A DNA stretch of 64,000 bases from Microbacterium gorillae (GTDB lineage Bacteria > Actinomycetota > Actinomycetes > Actinomycetales > Microbacteriaceae), in NCBI RefSeq assembly GCF_000826185.2, contig NZ_LN648875.1, forward strand, positions 740,356 through 804,355, in the 5' to 3' direction. This document shows positions 32,252 through 41,054 of this stretch, piece after piece. How positions within the stretch are numbered: position 1 is the first letter of the stretch; each line of letters starts with the position of its first letter. The translations under genes were made by a program, and so were the position numbers. The notes beneath the pieces were generated by a model, which searched no databases, had not been told where the DNA came from, and saw only the letters and a list, made by a program, of their open reading frames with translations.

Positions 32252-33165
32252 GACTTGACCGACCCGCTCATCAGACCGCCGATGAAATACTTGCCGAGGA
32301 TGACGTAGACCAGCAGCGTCGGCAGCGACGCCAGCAGCGCGCCCGCCATCGATGCGCCGTAGTTGGACAGCTGCGCGCCGGCGGCGAGGTTCACCAGCGA
32401 CAGCGACACCGGTCCGCCGTTCTGATCGGACAGGAACAGCGCGAACAGGTAGTCGTTCCACGCCGAGGTGAACTGCCAGATGATCGTGACCACGAAGCCG
32501 GGCAACGACAGCGGCAGGACGATGCGAGCGTAGGTCGAGAGCATGCCGGACCCGTCCACACGGGCGGCCTCCATCAGCTCGTTCGGAATGCCCTCGTAGT
32601 AGTTGCGGAAGATCAGCGTGCAGATCGGCAGACCGTAGATGATGTGCACGATCAGCAGGGTGCCGATGTTGCTCGGCATCCCCAGCGACGTCTTCATCTG
32701 CACCAGCGGCGTCATGATCGCCTGGTACGGGATGAACATGCCGAACAGGATCAGTGTGAACACGAGGTTCGCGTACGGGAACTTCCAGCGCGAGAGCACG
32801 AAGCCGTTCATCGATCCCAGCACCGCGGAGATCAGCGCCGCCGGAATGGCGAGCAGGAACGTGCGTCCGATCGGGGCGATCAGGGCGTCCCACGCGATGG
32901 ACCAGTTGTCGAAGCCGGTGGTTCCGTCGGCGCCCGCTTCCCAGGGCCAGCGCAGGGGCAGACTCCAGGACGTCGGCGCACTGACGTCCGACGGCGGCTT
33001 CAGGCTCGTCACGATGAGGACGTAGACGGGCATCAGGACGATGATGACGAACAGGACGAGCAGGACGTACTTCGCCGTCCGCCCGAGCTTGCCGCGACCG
33101 CGGCTCGCGCTCGGCGCCTGCGAGAGGGCCTTGCCGCGCGTTTCGATACCGGTGGCGATGCTCAT
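32248..33165 (-). CDS. Carbohydrate ABC permease (MalG type)
   Basis: 305 residues. A 30-residue cytosolic head, then six helices. The coupling EAA loop is YYEGIPNELMEAARVDGSGM, the MalG-like pattern. It couples to a shared MsmK-like ATPase that is not in the operon. Its ATG overlaps the MalF-type stop (ATGA). Confidence 0.93.
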   Translation of the reverse strand: MSIATGIETRGKALSQAPSASRGRGKLGRTAKYVLLVLFVIIVLMPVYVLIVTSLKPPSDVSAPTSWSLPLRWPWEAGADGTTGFDNWSIAWDALIAPIGRTFLLAIPAALISAVLGSMNGFVLSRWKFPYANLVFTLILFGMFIPYQAIMTPLVQMKTSLGMPSNIGTLLIVHIIYGLPICTLIFRNYYEGIPNELMEAARVDGSGMLSTYARIVLPLSLPGFVVTIIWQFTSAWNDYLFALFLSDQNGGPVSLSLVNLAAGAQLSNYGASMAGALLASLPTLLVYVILGKYFIGGLMSGSVKS

Positions 33166-34049
33166 CGTGACCTCCTCTCCTGGCGAGCCGTATAGATCAG
33201 GTACGGGATGATGAAGATGCACACGAGCAGCAGCAGGATCGTCGCGATCGCGGACGCCTTGCCGTACTCGGCACCGGTCAGGGCGGTCCACATGTACGTG
33301 GCCGGAACCTCGGTGACGTAGATGGCACCGGTGACCGACATGATCAGGTCGAACACCTTCAGCGACATGTGCGCGACGATGACGAGTGCGGACAGGGCGA
33401 CGGGGCTCAGCTGCGGGAAGATCACGTAGCGATAGAGCTTCCACTCGCTGGCGCCGTCCATGCGGGCCGCCTCGCGCAGCTCCTCCGGGATGCCGCGGAA
33501 GCCGGACAGGAACAGTGCCATGACGTAGCCGGCGAGCTGCCAGATGGCGGGCATCGCCATGGCGGCCATGCCCCATCCGGGCGCCTGGAACCAGTCGCTC
33601 TGCAGGCCGCCCAGACCGATCGAGTGCAGCAGGCCGTTCAGTCCCGAGGCACGATCACCCTTGGTCGGGCTGAGCAGCCAGCGCCACACCACACCGGAGG
33701 CGACGAAGGAGACCGCCATCGGGAACAGGTACACCGAGCGGAACACGCCTTCGGCGGTGACGCCCTTGTCCAGCAGCCAGGCCCAGAGGAAGCCGAACAC
33801 CATGGTGCCGACCATGAAGAAGACGGTGAAGATGCCGAGGTTGCCGAGCGAGTGCAGGAAGCGCGGCTCGCTGAGCAGGTCGGTGAAGTTCGCCAGTCCC
33901 ACGAACTCGGACGCGGTCAGTGCCGAGTCCCGCGTCATGGCGGTGGACACGTTCACACCGATCAGGCCGTAGACGAAGATCGCGACGATGATGATCGTCG
34001 GCGAGATGAGCAGGAGCGGTGGCCCCCAGTTGCGGATTCCCTTGCGCAC
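33162..34049 (-). CDS. Carbohydrate ABC permease (MalF type)
   Basis: 295 residues from the GTG at 34049, chosen for AGAGGA 8 nt upstream. Six membrane helices; EAA loop FRGIPEELREAARMDGASEW. It pairs with the MalG-type permease. The gap from the binding protein is 75 bp, typical for a possible processing or attenuation site in such operons, but no clear hairpin was found. Confidence 0.93.
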   Translation of the reverse strand: MRKGIRNWGPPLLLISPTIIIVAIFVYGLIGVNVSTAMTRDSALTASEFVGLANFTDLLSEPRFLHSLGNLGIFTVFFMVGTMVFGFLWAWLLDKGVTAEGVFRSVYLFPMAVSFVASGVVWRWLLSPTKGDRASGLNGLLHSIGLGGLQSDWFQAPGWGMAAMAMPAIWQLAGYVMALFLSGFRGIPEELREAARMDGASEWKLYRYVIFPQLSPVALSALVIVAHMSLKVFDLIMSVTGAIYVTEVPATYMWTALTGAEYGKASAIATILLLLVCIFIIPYLIYTARQERRSR

Positions 34050-34124
34050 GGGTGTCCTCTCGATTCCGGACGCGAGCGTCCGAGGTGAGAGGCGGCGACG
34101 CGCGCCGCCTCTCACCCGTGCGGA

Positions 34125-35417
34125 TTACTTGCCGAGACCCTTGGTCTGGGCCTGGACCAGCGCGTCCTGCAGCGCCTTGCCGTCCTTGTCGGACACGTAC
34201 TTGCCGATCGCGGAGGTGACGTCGGTCAGCCACGACACCTTGACGGCGGCACCGTGCGCCAGCGAGCTGACGATGGTGTCCTTGCTGAACGAGTCCATCG
34301 CCCCCTGCTGGTACGCCGGGTAGTCCGCCTTGTTCGCGTCGGTGCGGGCCGGGATCGAGCCCTTGGCGAGGTTGAAGGCCTTCTGGCCCTCAGCCGAGGA
34401 GATCGTCTTCAGCCAGTCCTTGGCCGCCTCCGGGTGCGGGGCACCCACCGGCAGCGTGAACGAGTCGGCGAGGAAGTCGAACGTGCCCTCGGTGCCCGGC
34501 GTCGGCCAGGTCGTGAAGTCCGTGCCGTAGGTCTTGCCCTTGCCGTCGAACTCGGCCAGCGCCCAGTCGCCCATCACGTTGTAGGCGGCCGTACCGTCGA
34601 TGACCATGTCGGTCGCGACCGGCCAGTCCTGACCGGTTCCGTCCGTGTTGGCCAGCGCGAGCAGCTGCGAGTAGTGATCGATCGCGGTCGTGACCTTCGC
34701 GTCGTCGAACTTCGTCGTGCCGTCCCACAGACCCGAGTAGCCGTCCGCGCCGAGGTCGGCCAGCAGCACGTTCTCGAACAGCTGGACCTGGGTCCAGTCA
34801 GTGGCGACGGACAGCGGCGTGGCGACGCCGGCGGCCTTGAGCTTCTTCATGTCCGCGATCCACGCGTCCATGTCGGCGGGGGCCTTCGTGGCGTCGAGGC
34901 CGGCCTTCTTCAGCACCGCGGTGTTCACCCACACGACGTTGGCGCGGTGGATGTTGCTCGGCACCGAGTAGATCTTGCCGTCGACGGTCAGTCGGTCCAC
35001 GAGCGTGGACGGGAACGCGTCCGTCAGGCCGTTGTCCTTGTAGAAGCTGCTGAGGTCCTCGAGCTTGTTCGCCTCGATGTAGTCGGTCAGCTCGGCACCG
35101 GCGTGCGCCTGGAACGAGTCCGGCGGATTGTTCGCCTTCAGGCGCGAGGCGAGCGCGTTCTTCGCGTTCGATCCGGCGCCACCGGCGACGGACGCGTTGA
35201 CGAACTTCACGTCCGGGTACTGCTCGTTGAACACCTTCACCAGGGCGTCCAGACCGACCTTCTCGGAGCCCGACGCCCACCAGGTGAAGATCTCGACCTG
35301 GCTGTTGTCTCCGGAACCGCCCGAGGCGGAGCCCTTGCCCGAATCGCCCGATGCGCATCCGGCCAGCGCCAGACCCGCGATGGCAATGCCTGCGACCGCT
35401 GTGATCGTCCTTCGCAT
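34125..35417 (-). CDS. Extracellular carbohydrate-binding lipoprotein
   Basis: 430 residues. A strong AAGGAGG site precedes the ATG. Lipobox LALAGC with Cys21, Ser/Gly linker, then the family 1 binding-protein fold (VEIFTWWASGSEKVGLDALV). TDMVIDGTAAYNVMGDWA and FTTWPTPGTEGTF are typical of sugar-oligomer binders. First gene of the operon SBP-MalF-MalG-ROK, under a LacI-type operator at 35470-35483. Confidence 0.93.
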   Translation of the reverse strand: MRRTITAVAGIAIAGLALAGCASGDSGKGSASGGSGDNSQVEIFTWWASGSEKVGLDALVKVFNEQYPDVKFVNASVAGGAGSNAKNALASRLKANNPPDSFQAHAGAELTDYIEANKLEDLSSFYKDNGLTDAFPSTLVDRLTVDGKIYSVPSNIHRANVVWVNTAVLKKAGLDATKAPADMDAWIADMKKLKAAGVATPLSVATDWTQVQLFENVLLADLGADGYSGLWDGTTKFDDAKVTTAIDHYSQLLALANTDGTGQDWPVATDMVIDGTAAYNVMGDWALAEFDGKGKTYGTDFTTWPTPGTEGTFDFLADSFTLPVGAPHPEAAKDWLKTISSAEGQKAFNLAKGSIPARTDANKADYPAYQQGAMDSFSKDTIVSSLAHGAAVKVSWLTDVTSAIGKYVSDKDGKALQDALVQAQTKGLGK

Positions 35418-35469
35418 GTGATCCTCCTTTGGATACTCCGCGCCCCGCGCGGCGGAGTTCATGGAAACA

Positions 35470-35483
35470 TGGAAACGTTGCCA
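35470..35483. promoter_or_regulatory. LacI-family operator upstream of the sugar ABC operon
   Basis: TGGAAACGTTGCCA, a 14-bp near-perfect palindrome around the central AACGTT, is the standard actinobacterial LacI-family operator form. It lies 53 bp upstream of the binding-protein start, within reach of its promoter. A closely similar site occurs before the adjacent lacI-type gene. Confidence 0.8.
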
Positions 35484-35505
35484 TTTCAAGTCCGGCGACA
35501 GCTCA

Positions 35506-36069
35506 GCTACGACACGATCGCGCAACGATGTGCGCCGCTCACGGGGTGCGGCTCGGCGGGGCCACCTCACCCGATCCGCGCGGCACCACCCGGGTGCCCA
35601 GCGTCACCCGGCGGACCGGCCCGGTGAGCCCGTCGATGCGGGCGAACAGCAGGTCCGCCGCCGCCCCGCCGATGTGGGCCGGGTCCTGGGCGGTCGTCGT
35701 GGTCGGCGGTGTCATCAGTGGTGCGGTGTCGAAGGCATCGAAGCCGACCAGCGCCCGCCCCCCCAGCGCCGGGGCGGCGGTCAGCAGGCTACGCCACGAT
35801 CGCGCAACGATGTGCGCCGCTCCCGGGGGGCGGCTCGGCGGGGCCCCCTCCCCCGACCCGCGCGGCCCCCCCCGGGTGCCCAGCGTCCCCCGGCGGACCG
35901 GCCCGGTGAGCCCGTCGATGCGGGCGAACAGCAGGTCCGCCGCCGCCTCGCCGATGTGGGCCGGGTCCTGGGCGATCGTCGTGGTCGGCGGTGTCATCAG
36001 TGGTGCGGTGTCGAAGTCATCGAAGCCGACCAGCGCCCGCCCCCCGAGCGCCGGGGCGGCGGTCAGCAG
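35506..36069. repeat. 282-bp direct tandem duplication in the lacI-type gene
   Basis: Copies 35506-35787 and 35788-36069 align without gaps with 13 differences. Nine differences fall in the first third of the second copy (35794-35888) and all change A/T to C/G; four fall in the last third of the first copy (35666-35764). Thus every difference lies within about 125 bp of the junction at 35788. 282 is a multiple of three, so the frame is kept. Confidence 0.93.
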
Positions 36070-36855
36070 CGACTTCGTGGTCCGGCTGTTCGTCGTGAGG
36101 AACGCCGTCGGCGGCTCCCGCAGCGCATCCATCGCCCGAACCGCGTTACGGCACGCTTCCGGGTCGTCATCGTCGACGGTGACGATGAGGTCGTCATCCG
36201 CCGCGATCCCGGCCGCTTCCAGCCCGGCACGGTATCCGGCGATCCGCTCACCGGCGGTGTAGCTGCCGGTCGCGTGCGCGAAGCAGGCGATCCGGTGGTG
36301 ACCGTGCGCCACGAGGTGCGCCACCCCGGCGGCGGCGCCGCTCCGATTGTCGACCACGACCTCATCGGCGGTGAGCCCGGGCGAGGGCCGGTCGACGAAG
36401 ACGAGCGGCAGTCCGTCGTCGATCTCCCGCTGCAGGAAGGACACGTCAGCGTCCTCGGGGACCACGATGACCAGTCCGTCCAGGCGACGACCGAGCAGGC
36501 GTCCGACGATGCGCTCGGCTTCGCGCGCATCGTCGGTCGCGGAGGCGACGAGCGCCAGCATGTCCCGCTGCTGCGCCCGCTCCTCGATGGCACTGACCAG
36601 GGACGAGTAGAACGGATCGGAGATGCGGGTGACCACGACGCCGATCGTCTCGGCCGTGCCGGTGCGGAGGTTGCGCGCGAAGTCATTGCGACGGAAGCCG
36701 AGCTGCGCGATGGCGGACTCGACCGCGCGAACCTTCGTCGCGCTCACGACGCCGCGCTCGGAGACGACGCGCGAGACCGTGGACAGCCCCACGCCGGCGA
36801 GCGCCGCGACGTCCTTCATCGTCGGTCGCTTCGGTGATCGGTGCTCAGCGCTCAT
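35539..36855 (-). CDS. LacI family regulator with duplicated C-terminal segment
   Basis: 438 residues as written. HTH at the start (MKDVAALAGVGLSTVSRVVS), hinge, and a periplasmic-binding-like sensor core. Near residue 250 a 94-residue block (from LLTAAPALGGRALVGFD) is followed by a second copy; normal length would be about 344. In the first-translated copy the stop codon TGA of the ancestral end became GGA (complement of 35821-35823), allowing read-through. Best family residues are split: GFDDF, TTTIAQDP, GEAAAD in the first-translated block, RVTLGTRVVPRGSGE in the last. It should repress the ABC-ROK operon and itself. The extra block may be an assembly artefact. Confidence 0.85.
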   Translation of the reverse strand: MSAEHRSPKRPTMKDVAALAGVGLSTVSRVVSERGVVSATKVRAVESAIAQLGFRRNDFARNLRTGTAETIGVVVTRISDPFYSSLVSAIEERAQQRDMLALVASATDDAREAERIVGRLLGRRLDGLVIVVPEDADVSFLQREIDDGLPLVFVDRPSPGLTADEVVVDNRSGAAAGVAHLVAHGHHRIACFAHATGSYTAGERIAGYRAGLEAAGIAADDDLIVTVDDDDPEACRNAVRAMDALREPPTAFLTTNSRTTKSLLTAAPALGGRALVGFDDFDTAPLMTPPTTTIAQDPAHIGEAAADLLFARIDGLTGPVRRGTLGTRGGPRGSGEGAPPSRPPGAAHIVARSWRSLLTAAPALGGRALVGFDAFDTAPLMTPPTTTTAQDPAHIGGAAADLLFARIDGLTGPVRRVTLGTRVVPRGSGEVAPPSRTP

Positions 36856-36873
36856 GGTGATGTGACAATGTCA

Positions 36874-36887
36874 TGAGAACGTTGCCA
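36874..36887. promoter_or_regulatory. LacI-family operator before lacI-type gene
   Basis: TGAGAACGTTGCCA matches the operator at 35470-35483 at 12 of 14 positions, with the same AACGTT core. It lies 19 bp upstream of the regulator's ATG. It supports autoregulation. Confidence 0.7.
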
Positions 36888-36936
36888 AAGCAACGTCGAT
36901 CCGCCGGGAACTCTGACCCGGGCGGCATCGAGTGGG

Positions 36937-37398
36937 TCAGACCGCAGGCCGCGCCCAGGGCCGCGCTTCGGTGGCCTCGTACGCTTCGTTGAATCGACGC
37001 AACGTCGCGATGAGACCGGCGCGGTCCGCGGGTGACCAACCGTCGACGACGCCACCCAGCTCACGGGCATAGGAGTCACGCTCGTCAGCCAGTCGTTTGC
37101 GTCCGGCCTCGGTCAGGCGGAACTTCCGCGCCACGCCGCCGTCCGGATCGGGCGTCCGCTCCAGGTGGCCGGCTCGCACGATCGCCGCAGTCTGTCGATT
37201 CAGCGTCGAATCATCCAGGCCGAGCACCTCGCGCAGCTCGCGGATCGTGAGCGGCCCGTCCACGCTGATCCGGCTCATCAGCACATAGGCGCTGCGGTCC
37301 AGCGGGGCCTCTTCCCAGTCGGCATGTCGCTGCAGATGGTTCAGATGCCGCATGACCAGCATCATCTCGAACTGCAACGCGCTCGTCTCATCGCTCAT
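36937..37398 (-). CDS. MarR family transcriptional regulator
   Basis: 153 residues. ATG 37398 (MSDETSALQFEMM) is preceded by GGGAGC. The winged HTH is LTIRELREVLGLDDSTLNRQ with wing RTPDPDGGVARKFRLTEAG. C-terminal helices make the dimer. Divergent from the PEBP gene across a 213-bp gap in which I see no clear operator. Targets unknown. Confidence 0.9.
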   Translation of the reverse strand: MSDETSALQFEMMLVMRHLNHLQRHADWEEAPLDRSAYVLMSRISVDGPLTIRELREVLGLDDSTLNRQTAAIVRAGHLERTPDPDGGVARKFRLTEAGRKRLADERDSYARELGGVVDGWSPADRAGLIATLRRFNEAYEATEARPWARPAV

Positions 37399-37611
37399 GT
37401 CGCTCCCGAGCTTCTTCCGCCCCCCGGCGGGATCCGACGTGCCCACCCGGCGAGCCTGGTGCTCGCCAATCCCCAAAAGTGAGCCACGTCCTCCGGCCCC
37501 TGACGGAGCCTGGATGAATCTTGACACACTCCACCGAGAAGGGGCAGGCGGTCGTGCGGTGGCGCTCACACCGGGCGGTCGTTATCGTGGCGAGCGGAGA
37601 GGTGGTCACCC

Positions 37612-38145
37612 GTGTTCGATTACGACCCGTACGACGCGCTCGCCCGGCTGCGACCGGTCCCGAGCCTCACGCTCACCAGCTCGGATTTCGCGGAGGGTGA
37701 GGCGTTGCCCACCTCCGCCTGGGGCACCGGTGCGGGGGGACAGGATCTGTCACCCCAGCTGTCCTGGTCCGGCGTCCCGGAGGGCGCGCGCTCGCTCGCC
37801 CTGTCCGTCTTCGATCCGGACGCGCCGACCGGTTCCGGGTTCTGGCACTGGGCGATCTACAACCTGCCGGTGACGACGACGAGCCTGCCGGCGGGCGCCG
37901 GGACGCTCGAGGGCGCCCTGCCGGCGGGCACCGTGACGCTGCCGAACGAGATGCGCACGAAGCAGTACATCGGAGCGGCGCCGCCGGCCGGAACCGGGAC
38001 GCACCGGTACTTCTTCGTCCTGGACGCATTGGATGTCGACGCGCTCGAGCTGGACGCCGACGCGACTCCCGCGATCCTCGGCTTCAATCGCCATTTCCAC
38101 ACCCTGGCGCGCGGTGTCCTGCGCGGCACGGCCACGCCGTCCTGA
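37612..38145 (+). CDS. YbhB/YbcL family (PEBP) Raf-kinase-inhibitor-like protein
   Basis: 177 residues from a GTG preceded by GGAGAGGT. The PEBP ligand-site motif DPDAPTGSGFWHWAIYNLP and the later THRYFFVLDALD are both intact. Bacterial members bind anions or phospholipid head groups; function is poorly known. No signal peptide, so cytosolic. Confidence 0.92.
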   Translation: MFDYDPYDALARLRPVPSLTLTSSDFAEGEALPTSAWGTGAGGQDLSPQLSWSGVPEGARSLALSVFDPDAPTGSGFWHWAIYNLPVTTTSLPAGAGTLEGALPAGTVTLPNEMRTKQYIGAAPPAGTGTHRYFFVLDALDVDALELDADATPAILGFNRHFHTLARGVLRGTATPS

Positions 38146-38206
38146 GTCCCGCGGCGAGCGGTGCTCGACGCGGTGCGCTGTCCGACGCCACCCGTAGGCT
38201 GGACCC

Positions 38207-39049
38207 ATGCGTCTTGCCACCTGGAACGTCAACTCCGTCCGCGCCCGCGTGAATCGCATCGTCGAGTTCGCGTCGCGCGAGAGCGTGGATGTGCTCGCGA
38301 TGCAGGAGATCAAGTGCAAGCCGGAGCAGTTCCCGTACGCCGAGTTCGAAGCAGCGGGCTACCAGGTCGTGGCGCACGGGCTGAACCAGTGGAACGGTGT
38401 GGCCATCGCCAGCCGGGAGCCGATCGAGGACGTGGAGTACGCGTTCGCCGGGATGCCGGGCTTCGCGAAAGGGCATGAGGGTCCGGATGCGCCGCAGGAG
38501 GCGCGCGCCCTCGGCGCGACCATCGGTGGGGTGCGCGTGTGGAGCCTCTACGTCCCCAACGGCCGGTCGCTCGAGGACCCGCACATGGCGTACAAGCTGC
38601 ACTGGCTGCGCGCGCTCCGTGATGCGGCCGGAGCGTCGCTGGCCGCCGACCCCGAGTTGAAGCTCGCCCTGGTCGGCGACTACAACGTGATCCCGTTCGA
38701 CGATGACAACGGTGACCCGGACATCCGCGTCGGGGTCTCGACGCACGTCAGCCCCGAGGAGCGGTCGGCGTTCTTCGATCTGGAGAGCGCCGGGTTGACC
38801 GACGTGGTCCGTCCGCTCATCCCGACCGGGTACACGTACTGGGACTACCAGCGCCTGAAGTTCCCCCGCAACGAGGGCATCCGCATCGACTTCGTCCTCG
38901 GCTCACGGGCCTTCGCGGACGCGGTGACCGGTGCGTCCATCGCGCGCGACGAGCGCAAGGGCGAGGCGCCGAGCGACCACGTCCCCGTCGTCGTCGACCT
39001 GGACCTCGCGCCGGCGGACGATGACGACGTCCCGATGATCTTCGGCTGA
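38207..39049 (+). CDS. xthA: Exodeoxyribonuclease III / AP endonuclease
   Basis: 280 residues. ATWNVNSVRAR, MQEIKCK (catalytic Glu), LVGDYNVIP (in place of GDMNI), and the final SDHVPVVVDL with catalytic Asp-His. It repairs abasic sites and trims 3' ends. Normal length; only 61 bp follow the PEBP stop, so weak co-expression is possible. Confidence 0.95.
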   Translation: MRLATWNVNSVRARVNRIVEFASRESVDVLAMQEIKCKPEQFPYAEFEAAGYQVVAHGLNQWNGVAIASREPIEDVEYAFAGMPGFAKGHEGPDAPQEARALGATIGGVRVWSLYVPNGRSLEDPHMAYKLHWLRALRDAAGASLAADPELKLALVGDYNVIPFDDDNGDPDIRVGVSTHVSPEERSAFFDLESAGLTDVVRPLIPTGYTYWDYQRLKFPRNEGIRIDFVLGSRAFADAVTGASIARDERKGEAPSDHVPVVVDLDLAPADDDDVPMIFG

Positions 39050-39082
39050 CACGGGCGACCGCACCGTCGGCGGGACCCGCCC

Positions 39083-39112
39083 TTGCAATCGTTGGGGTAC
39101 TGAGGATATGCT
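39083..39112 (+). promoter_or_regulatory. Promoter of the 3-hydroxybenzoate hydroxylase-marR unit
   Basis: TTGCAA (39083-39088), an 18-bp spacer and TATGCT (39107-39112) sit about 49 bp upstream of the GTG at 39161. The downstream MarR-type product may bind here; no strong palindrome was seen. Confidence 0.5.
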
Positions 39113-39160
39113 CTCCTCGCCCCCATGGCACCCCGGTTGTCGCGTATCAAAGGAGACCAC

Positions 39161-41050
39161 GTGCAGTTCTATCGAGACGGCTACCGCCCGGGCGACCCGG
39201 ACATCATTCCGGCCGCCGGCGCAGGCGTGGATCGCCCCACGGACATTCCGGAGCAGGTCGACGTCCTGATCGTCGGCACCGGGCCGGCCGGCAGCGTGCT
39301 GGCCGCGCAACTGGCCGCGTTCCCCGAGATCAGCACCCGCGTGATCGAGAAGCGGGCGGGTGAACTCGAGGTCGGTCAGGCCGACGGCGTCGCCTGCCGC
39401 ACGGTCGAGATGTTCCAGGCGTTCGGTCTCGCCGATGCTCTCCTGCGCGAGGCTTACTGGGTCAACGAGGTGCGGTTCTGGGGTCCGTCCGCGGAGGACC
39501 GCGACAAGATCGCTCGCACCGGTTTCGTGGAGGACACTCCCGCCGGGCTGAGCGAGTTCCCGCACGTCATCGTGAACCAGGCCCGCATGCAGCACTACCT
39601 GCTCGAGTACGCCGAGCAGTCGGCCGCGAAGATCACGCCGGACTACGGCGTCGAGCTGGTCACCGTCGCCGTCGGCGAGGGCGAATACCCGGTCACCGCG
39701 ACCCTGCGTCGTGGGGAGGCGGGCGAAGAGTTCAGGGTGCAGGCGAAGTACGTCGTGGGCTGCGACGGCGCGCGCAGCAACGTGCGCCGCGCGCTCGGCT
39801 CGAAGCTGCACGGCGACGCCGCCAACCACGCCTGGGGCGTCATGGACGTGCTGGCCGCCACGGACTTCCCGGACTGGCGCACGAAGAACGTGATCCAGTC
39901 CGCCGGCAAGGGCTCGCTGCTGATGATCCCCCGCGAGGGCGGTTCCATGGTGCGCGTGTACGTCGACCTGGGCGAGGTCCCGGCCGGTGACAGCTCGATC
40001 CGACAGACCACGGTGGAGCAGCTCACCGACGTCGCCAACGCGATCCTGCACCCGTACTCGATCGACGTGCACTCGGTCGCGTGGTCCAGCGTGTACGAGG
40101 TGGGTCAGCGCATCGCGGACCACTTCGACGACCTCGCCGGACGCGACGGCGACCCGCACGTGTTCATCATGGGCGACGCCTGCCACACGCACTCGGCCAA
40201 GGCCGGTCAGGGCATGAACGTGTCCATGCAGGACGGGTTCAACCTCGGTTGGAAACTCGGCGCCGTCCTCAGCGGTCGCAGCGAGCCGTCGCTGCTGCGT
40301 TCGTACGCGGCCGAGCGTCGCGCCGTCGCGCAGGACCTGATCGACTTCGACAAGTTCTGGTCCGCCTTCATCGCGCAGCCCGCGTTCGACCCGCGGCACC
40401 CGGAGCGCGGCGGCGTGACCGCCGAGGCGATGGAGGCCGAGTTCGCGCGCCAGGGCCGCTACACCGCCGGGTTCGCGACCGTCTACACGCCGTCCGCGCT
40501 GACCGGCACGACCGAGCACCAGGAACTCGCCCCCGGCTACCCGGTCGGCGAGCGCTTCAAGGCCGCCCCGGTGGTGCGCGTCTCGGACGCCCGTCCGATG
40601 CAGCTCGGTCACACCGCGCGCGCGGACGGCCGCTGGCGCCTGTACGCCTTCGGCGACGACGCGCAGGTCCGCGACTTCGCGACGTGGCTGACCGATGCCA
40701 CGGACTCCCCCGTCACCCGCTTCACCCCCGCGGGCGCGGACATCGATGCGGTGTTCGACGTGCACGGTGTGATCCGCGCCGGCCACCACGATGTGGTCTC
40801 CACCTCGTTCCCGGAAGTTCTCCGCCCGCATACCGGACCGCTGTCGCTGCCGGACTGGGAGAAGATCTGGGCGCTGTCCGCGACGAGCGACGTGTTCGCC
40901 GATCGCGGCATCAGTGCGGCGGGCGTCGTGGTCGTCGTCCGTCCGGACCAGTACGTCGCGCACGTGCTGCCGCTGGACGCGCACGCGGAGCTGACCACGT
41001 TCTTCGACGGCTTGCTCGTTCCGGTCACCGCGGGAGCCTCGGTAGCCTGA
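39161..41050 (+). CDS. mobA: FAD aromatic hydroxylase, probable 3-hydroxybenzoate 4-monooxygenase (MobA-like)
   Basis: 629 residues from a GTG preceded by AAAGGAG; the start MQFYRDGYRPGDPDIIPA closely mirrors the known MobA N-terminus. FAD motif GTGPAG at 39-44, DG motif GCDGARSNVRRALG, and GDACHTHSAKAGQG. The MobA-like features ELEVGQADGVACRT, EFPHVIVNQARM and the thioredoxin-like C-terminal domain with VVVVRPDQYVA are all present. It should convert 3-hydroxybenzoate to protocatechuate with NADPH and O2. No protocatechuate dioxygenase lies in the window. A MarR gene follows 4 bp downstream. Confidence 0.88.
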   Translation: MQFYRDGYRPGDPDIIPAAGAGVDRPTDIPEQVDVLIVGTGPAGSVLAAQLAAFPEISTRVIEKRAGELEVGQADGVACRTVEMFQAFGLADALLREAYWVNEVRFWGPSAEDRDKIARTGFVEDTPAGLSEFPHVIVNQARMQHYLLEYAEQSAAKITPDYGVELVTVAVGEGEYPVTATLRRGEAGEEFRVQAKYVVGCDGARSNVRRALGSKLHGDAANHAWGVMDVLAATDFPDWRTKNVIQSAGKGSLLMIPREGGSMVRVYVDLGEVPAGDSSIRQTTVEQLTDVANAILHPYSIDVHSVAWSSVYEVGQRIADHFDDLAGRDGDPHVFIMGDACHTHSAKAGQGMNVSMQDGFNLGWKLGAVLSGRSEPSLLRSYAAERRAVAQDLIDFDKFWSAFIAQPAFDPRHPERGGVTAEAMEAEFARQGRYTAGFATVYTPSALTGTTEHQELAPGYPVGERFKAAPVVRVSDARPMQLGHTARADGRWRLYAFGDDAQVRDFATWLTDATDSPVTRFTPAGADIDAVFDVHGVIRAGHHDVVSTSFPEVLRPHTGPLSLPDWEKIWALSATSDVFADRGISAAGVVVVVRPDQYVAHVLPLDAHAELTTFFDGLLVPVTAGASVA

Positions 41051-41054
41051 GCGA

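Noticed and set aside
36013..36700. Alternative frames in the lacI region as separate proteins
   Set aside because: They follow the strong codon bias in a shifted frame and have no start signals or motifs.
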